NCBI GenBank assembly: GCA_009919445.1 | Contig: RGBY01000082.1 | Coordinates: forward strand, 1-9,871 | From: Planctomycetia bacterium | Lineage (GTDB): Bacteria > Planctomycetota > Planctomycetia > Pirellulales > UBA1268 | Reading direction: 5' to 3' | DNA: 9,871 nt | In this document: positions 6,888 through 9,871 of the stretch, one piece after another | Numbering within the stretch: position 1 is the first letter of the stretch | How the letters are laid out: each line of letters starts with the position of its first letter | The notes under the pieces: model-generated | What the model saw: only the letters and a program-made list of their open reading frames with translations | What the model was told of the DNA's origin: nothing | Databases searched by the model: none | Program-made: the position numbers and the translations under genes

Positions 6888-7952
6888 TCACCAGCCGGAT
6901 GTGGTCAGCCGGACCCGGCACAACAGGGTGTGTGCGGTAATAAACAAGGTTTTACCATCGCCACCAAAACAGCAGTTTGCTGTTTTCTGCTCAGTGATCA
7001 GCGTGCCCAGGTGCGTGCCGTCTGGTGAAATAATCAGCACGCCACCGGGGCCTGTGGCAAAGAGATTGCCGGCGGTATCAACCGTAAGTCCGTCTGGGTT
7101 TCCTTTGTAGATCGGTGTGAGGTGCCTGGCATCAAAAAAGGTCTTCCCGGCATCAAGGCTGCCGTCAGGCTGAATCGTAAAAACCTTCCAGACCGGTTCT
7201 TGAGGGTCAGACTGCGCAACGTAGAGCTTTTTCTCATCGGGCGAGAAGGCGATGCCATTTGGTCGAGTCATGGTAGGGCAGAGCAGATCGACTTCACCCG
7301 TTGGCTTGAGCCGATAGACGCCACAGTAGTCAATTTCACGGAGAGGACTCGTGAAGCCACCGGGAAGGCCGTAGGGTGGATCGGTAAAATAGATTGCTCC
7401 TGATGAGTGCACTGCAAGATCGTTTGGGCTGTTGAATCGCTTTCCCTGCCAGGCGTCGGCCAGCGTGCGTTTGCCACCTGCAGGAGTTAGGACGCTAAGC
7501 CGCCGGTCACCATGTTCACAACAGAGCAGTCTTCCTTGAGCATCGATACCGAGGCCATTACTGCCTCGTTCGTTTCCCTTGTGGGCAACTCCCGTGAACC
7601 CTGATGGTTCTAGAAAAATCGACAGGCCCTCCTGTGGGTGCCAGCGGTGGATTCGATTTCTGGGAATGTCGCTAAAGAGCAGGGAACCGGCGGGCAGACC
7701 GCCAGCATCAGTGGTCACCCAGACTGGTCCTTCCGACCAGGCGAAGCCCATCGCCAGCACATCAATCGTGGCGTCTGCTGGAATCAGATCATCAAGCCGT
7801 GGATCGAGGCGTTCAATATGACCCACCGTGGGTGTTGCCGCTACGGCTGTTAGATGGTCGATCGGCAGAAAGAAAAAAAGCAGGACAACGAAACCGGTGA
7901 TACAAGGCTTTGGCTGAGTTTGCGAAAAGCCAGTGAATGTGAAGACACGCAT
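6888..7952 (-). CDS. Secreted SMP-30/gluconolactonase-like six-bladed propeller protein
   Basis: The protein (354 residues from ATG 7952) belongs to the SMP-30/gluconolactonase/LRE-like group, which usually hydrolyse sugar lactones or related esters using one divalent metal ion. The expected ligands are visible: Glu in FAWSEGPVW (about 74), Asn in NSPNDLAV (about 177) and Asp in GNPDGLTVD (about 287). Repeated blade motifs NGLGID, GAIYFTDPPYG and RPNGIAFSPD support a beta-propeller. The N-terminus has a basic stretch, a hydrophobic core (ITGFVVLLFFFLPI) and AVAA near residue 39, a likely Sec signal peptide, so it should act outside the cytoplasmic membrane. An ATG at 7997 and a TTG at 8030 are alternative starts; 7952 gives the more ordinary signal-peptide length, but no start has a clear Shine-Dalgarno. 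It is divergent from the permease gene. The substrate cannot be read from the sequence. Confidence 0.88.
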   Translation of the reverse strand: MRVFTFTGFSQTQPKPCITGFVVLLFFFLPIDHLTAVAATPTVGHIERLDPRLDDLIPADATIDVLAMGFAWSEGPVWVTTDAGGLPAGSLLFSDIPRNRIHRWHPQEGLSIFLEPSGFTGVAHKGNERGSNGLGIDAQGRLLCCEHGDRRLSVLTPAGGKRTLADAWQGKRFNSPNDLAVHSSGAIYFTDPPYGLPGGFTSPLREIDYCGVYRLKPTGEVDLLCPTMTRPNGIAFSPDEKKLYVAQSDPQEPVWKVFTIQPDGSLDAGKTFFDARHLTPIYKGNPDGLTVDTAGNLFATGPGGVLIISPDGTHLGTLITEQKTANCCFGGDGKTLFITAHTLLCRVRLTTSGW

Positions 7953-8122
7953 AGCAGTTCTGGTGCTGGAGTGGAGGGCGAAAAGGTGTTCTTTCATGTT
8001 TTCTGTTGGGCAGCCACATGCCTGTGACAAATCGTTAGTTTATCGCTCGGTGAGGTGGGGATGTTGGCTTTTTAGGAGACGGATTTTCCAATGTTGTTGT
8101 TTTCAGGTGAAATGAATGTGCG

Positions 8123-9454
8123 ATGAACTCAGCCGTTAAAAAGTATGCAGGCATGAATCAGGCTGCTCGTGGCTATGGCCTGCTGACATTGTTTGCGCTG
8201 GTCGTGACCGGCATGATTGGCTCAGGTGTCTTCACCACATCCGGGTTTGCCCTTGAGTCACTCGGCTCGCGACAGGCCGTCTTAGCCGCCTGGGTAGTCG
8301 GTGGCTTGATCGCTGTTGCGGGAGCCGTTGCCTATGGAGGCCTTGCCAGTCGGCTGCCGCAGTCAGGGGGTGAGTATCTCTATCTCTCGCGTCTGCTGCA
8401 TCCCTTTGCTGGGTTCCTCGCGGGTGTGGTCTCACTCACCGCTGGCTTTAGCGGAGGCATCGCTTTTGCAGCCCTCACCTGCCAGGAATATGCAACGGCG
8501 ATCATGCCACTACCGTCTTGGCTTCCAGACCAGACGGTGGCCACGGTGGTGGTTCTTCTCGCCTGCCTGATTCATGTTGAGGCGGGGCGACTGGCTGCTG
8601 GGCTCAATACGGTGATTGTGCTCGTGAAGGTGCTGCTGATTGCCGGGCTGATTCTTTGGGGCTACCGTACTCTCGGCTGGTCCGGGCCGAGCGACGGCCA
8701 GCCACTGGGGCTGAAGCCGACGGGCTTGTCTCTGGGCAGCTTTGCCATGACGGTGGTCTGGATCATGTTCAGTTACACCGGTTTCAATGAGGCCGTCTAT
8801 GTTGCCGCTGAGGCACGGGCTCCCCGACGTGCTGTGCCCCTGGCCTTGCTGCTGGGCACGGTCGTCACGACGCTGCTCTATCTGGCTCTCAACGATATTT
8901 TTCTACGGTCGGCACCCGCTGACGAGCTGGCAGGGAAGCCCGAAGTGGCCGCTATTGCCGCCGGTATCCTGGGTGGGCCGCAGCTGGAATGGTGGATGCG
9001 GGTGGCAATCGTCCTCTCGACGCTGTCGGCTGCTGCAGGAATGACGATGGCCGGTTCACGAGTGGCCGTCGCGATGGCTGACGACCGGCTGCTACCCACG
9101 TGGTTCAGTGGTCAGCCGGGCCGGAGGCGAGCAGTCCTCCTTCAGGCTGGTCTGGCAGTGGCCCTTGTGCAACTGGCCAGCATCCGTGATCTGCTCGGCA
9201 TGTTAGGGGTGACCCTTTCACTCTGTTCGGCCATCACTGCGGCCACCTTGTTTCTGCGTGAGCCAGTGTCACAGCCAGCGGCAGACAGGACGCGGCCCCA
9301 TGCCGCCATCCTCACCGCTGCCGGTCTTTATGTGCTGGCGACGGTGAGCTGTGCGGTGCTGATGTGCCTGCATGACCCCTGGCAGTTGGCAGGTACAGCC
9401 GCAATTGTCTCGCTGGCTGCTGTCACCTGGCCCTTCGTACGGCCTCAGTCGTAA
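8123..9454 (+). CDS. APC-family amino acid permease
   Basis: This 443-residue membrane protein has about 12 predicted hydrophobic helices and the hallmarks of the amino acid-polyamine-organocation family. TM1 carries the unwound substrate-binding motif TGMIGSGVF at about 29-37. LPQSGGEYLYLSR at about 78-90 matches the PxSGGxYxYL motif after TM2. FSYTGFNEAVYVAAEARAPRR at about 216-236 matches the TM6 substrate-site region and following loop. It probably imports or exchanges amino acids across the cytoplasmic membrane by proton symport or antiport; the substrate is not deducible. The ATG at 8123 has AGGTGA 12 nt upstream; an in-frame ATG at 8153 is a less likely start. Its 3' end overlaps the convergent small membrane-protein gene by 10 nt. 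The divergent SMP-30 gene may share its upstream control region. Confidence 0.93.
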   Translation: MNSAVKKYAGMNQAARGYGLLTLFALVVTGMIGSGVFTTSGFALESLGSRQAVLAAWVVGGLIAVAGAVAYGGLASRLPQSGGEYLYLSRLLHPFAGFLAGVVSLTAGFSGGIAFAALTCQEYATAIMPLPSWLPDQTVATVVVLLACLIHVEAGRLAAGLNTVIVLVKVLLIAGLILWGYRTLGWSGPSDGQPLGLKPTGLSLGSFAMTVVWIMFSYTGFNEAVYVAAEARAPRRAVPLALLLGTVVTTLLYLALNDIFLRSAPADELAGKPEVAAIAAGILGGPQLEWWMRVAIVLSTLSAAAGMTMAGSRVAVAMADDRLLPTWFSGQPGRRRAVLLQAGLAVALVQLASIRDLLGMLGVTLSLCSAITAATLFLREPVSQPAADRTRPHAAILTAAGLYVLATVSCAVLMCLHDPWQLAGTAAIVSLAAVTWPFVRPQS

Positions 9455-9618
9455 GGCGACCGGACGCGGTCGAGTAACACAATCACCAGTGTGGCGATTG
9501 GTCCCAACAGGAGTGACAGGAGGCACCAGATCAGTCCACTGCGACCCTTCCCCTGCGCCAAGCCAGCGTTGATCAGCGAGAGCGTCCCCCAGCCCACAAA
9601 AAACGTGGGATCGTCCAT
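9445..9618 (-). CDS. Small hypothetical membrane protein (57 residues) downstream of gcvP
   Basis: I translated this short gene directly. It begins MDDPTFFVGWGTLSLINAG, continues with a basic GKGRSG turn at 23-28 and then a strongly hydrophobic segment (LIWCLLSLLLGPIATLVIVLL, about 29-49), and ends DRVRSPYD. It would be an inner-membrane protein with one clear helix and a weaker hydrophobic stretch before the basic turn. The KxRS...W...LLGP arrangement resembles a motif in many small uncharacterised bacterial membrane proteins, but I cannot name a family. The ATG is 6 nt after the gcvP stop. AAGGA lies 10 nt upstream, within the gcvP end, and AAGG 3 nt upstream, so translation is probably coupled to gcvP. 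The last 10 nt overlap the end of the convergent permease gene. Function unknown. Confidence 0.62.
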   Translation of the reverse strand: MDDPTFFVGWGTLSLINAGLAQGKGRSGLIWCLLSLLLGPIATLVIVLLDRVRSPYD

Positions 9619-9624
9619 GAGCCT

Positions 9625-9871
9625 TCAGTCCTTTTGGTCCACGTCCTGCCAGTCAGTCACCGGAACACAGCTGCAAAATAGGTTGCGGTCACCGTGCACG
9701 TTATCGACCCGATCCACTGGCGGCCAGTACTTTCGCCGTCGTAGTCCTGGCACAGGGAAGGCCGCCTCTTCACGGGAATAGGCCCGGTTCCATTCGTTGC
9801 CCGCAACCGACTCGGCGGTATGGGGTGCCCGCGACACGGGGTTGTCGTCGCGTGGCCAGTGCCCCTCTTCG
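9625..9871 (-). CDS. gcvP: Glycine dehydrogenase (decarboxylating), P-protein, C-terminal end
   Basis: Only the last 81 residues are in the window; the gene runs off the right edge. The P-protein is the PLP-dependent subunit of the glycine cleavage system, decarboxylating glycine and passing the aminomethyl group to the lipoyl H-protein. The visible part contains the family's C-terminal blocks: DNPVSRAPHT, RAYSREEAAFPVPGLRRRKYWPPVDRVDN and the near-terminal GDRNLFCSCVP, closely matching the end of full-length P-proteins such as E. coli GcvP. That ending suggests the single-chain form and not the split GcvPA/GcvPB type (inference). The stop at 9625-9627 sits inside the ribosome-binding region of the next small gene. 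Confidence 0.93.
   Translation of the reverse strand, partial: EEGHWPRDDNPVSRAPHTAESVAGNEWNRAYSREEAAFPVPGLRRRKYWPPVDRVDNVHGDRNLFCSCVPVTDWQDVDQKD

Noticed and set aside
1..9871. CRISPR arrays, insertion sequences, toxin-antitoxin pairs, phage or defence genes
   Set aside because: No regularly spaced repeats, transposase motifs or terminal inverted repeats were seen, and every sizeable region is taken by metabolic or housekeeping genes.

Overview
The window is a gene-dense, GC-rich bacterial chromosomal segment carrying almost only housekeeping or metabolic genes. Several traits suggest a planctomycete: a SpoVG protein with an internal cysteine cluster, ispE directly followed by spoVG, a lysS-lolC-lolD block, and weak Shine-Dalgarno sequences at many genes. 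This is inference from gene content and remembered family patterns; there is no rRNA or other direct taxonomic marker.

Layout. (1) Positions 95-1536, + strand: ispE (isoprenoid precursor synthesis) followed by spoVG (nucleic-acid-binding regulator). (2) Positions 6300 down to 1563, - strand: lysS, a LolC/E-type permease gene, lolD and an ilvE-type aminotransferase, closely packed and probably largely one transcription unit. (3) Position 6509 on, + strand: a small VOC-fold protein, divergent from lysS and convergent with a secreted SMP-30/gluconolactonase-like protein (- strand). (4) Positions 8123-9454, + strand: an APC-family amino acid permease, divergent from the SMP-30 gene. (5) Right edge, - strand: the 3' end of gcvP (glycine decarboxylase P-protein), followed 6 nt later by a 57-residue membrane protein gene whose end overlaps the permease gene by 10 nt.

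The most notable observation is damage in the lolC-type permease. The reading frame shifts at about 3541-3546, and roughly two dozen residues of the FtsX domain (end of TM2 plus the cytoplasmic coupling loop) are missing at the same point. Either the gene is inactivated or the assembly lost about 70 bases here. Second is the cysteine-rich, zinc-ribbon-like insertion in SpoVG. Third is the short membrane protein coupled to gcvP. I found no CRISPR array, insertion sequence, tRNA, rRNA, prophage or defence system, and no convincing wholly new system. No gene-free stretch exceeds 300 bases.
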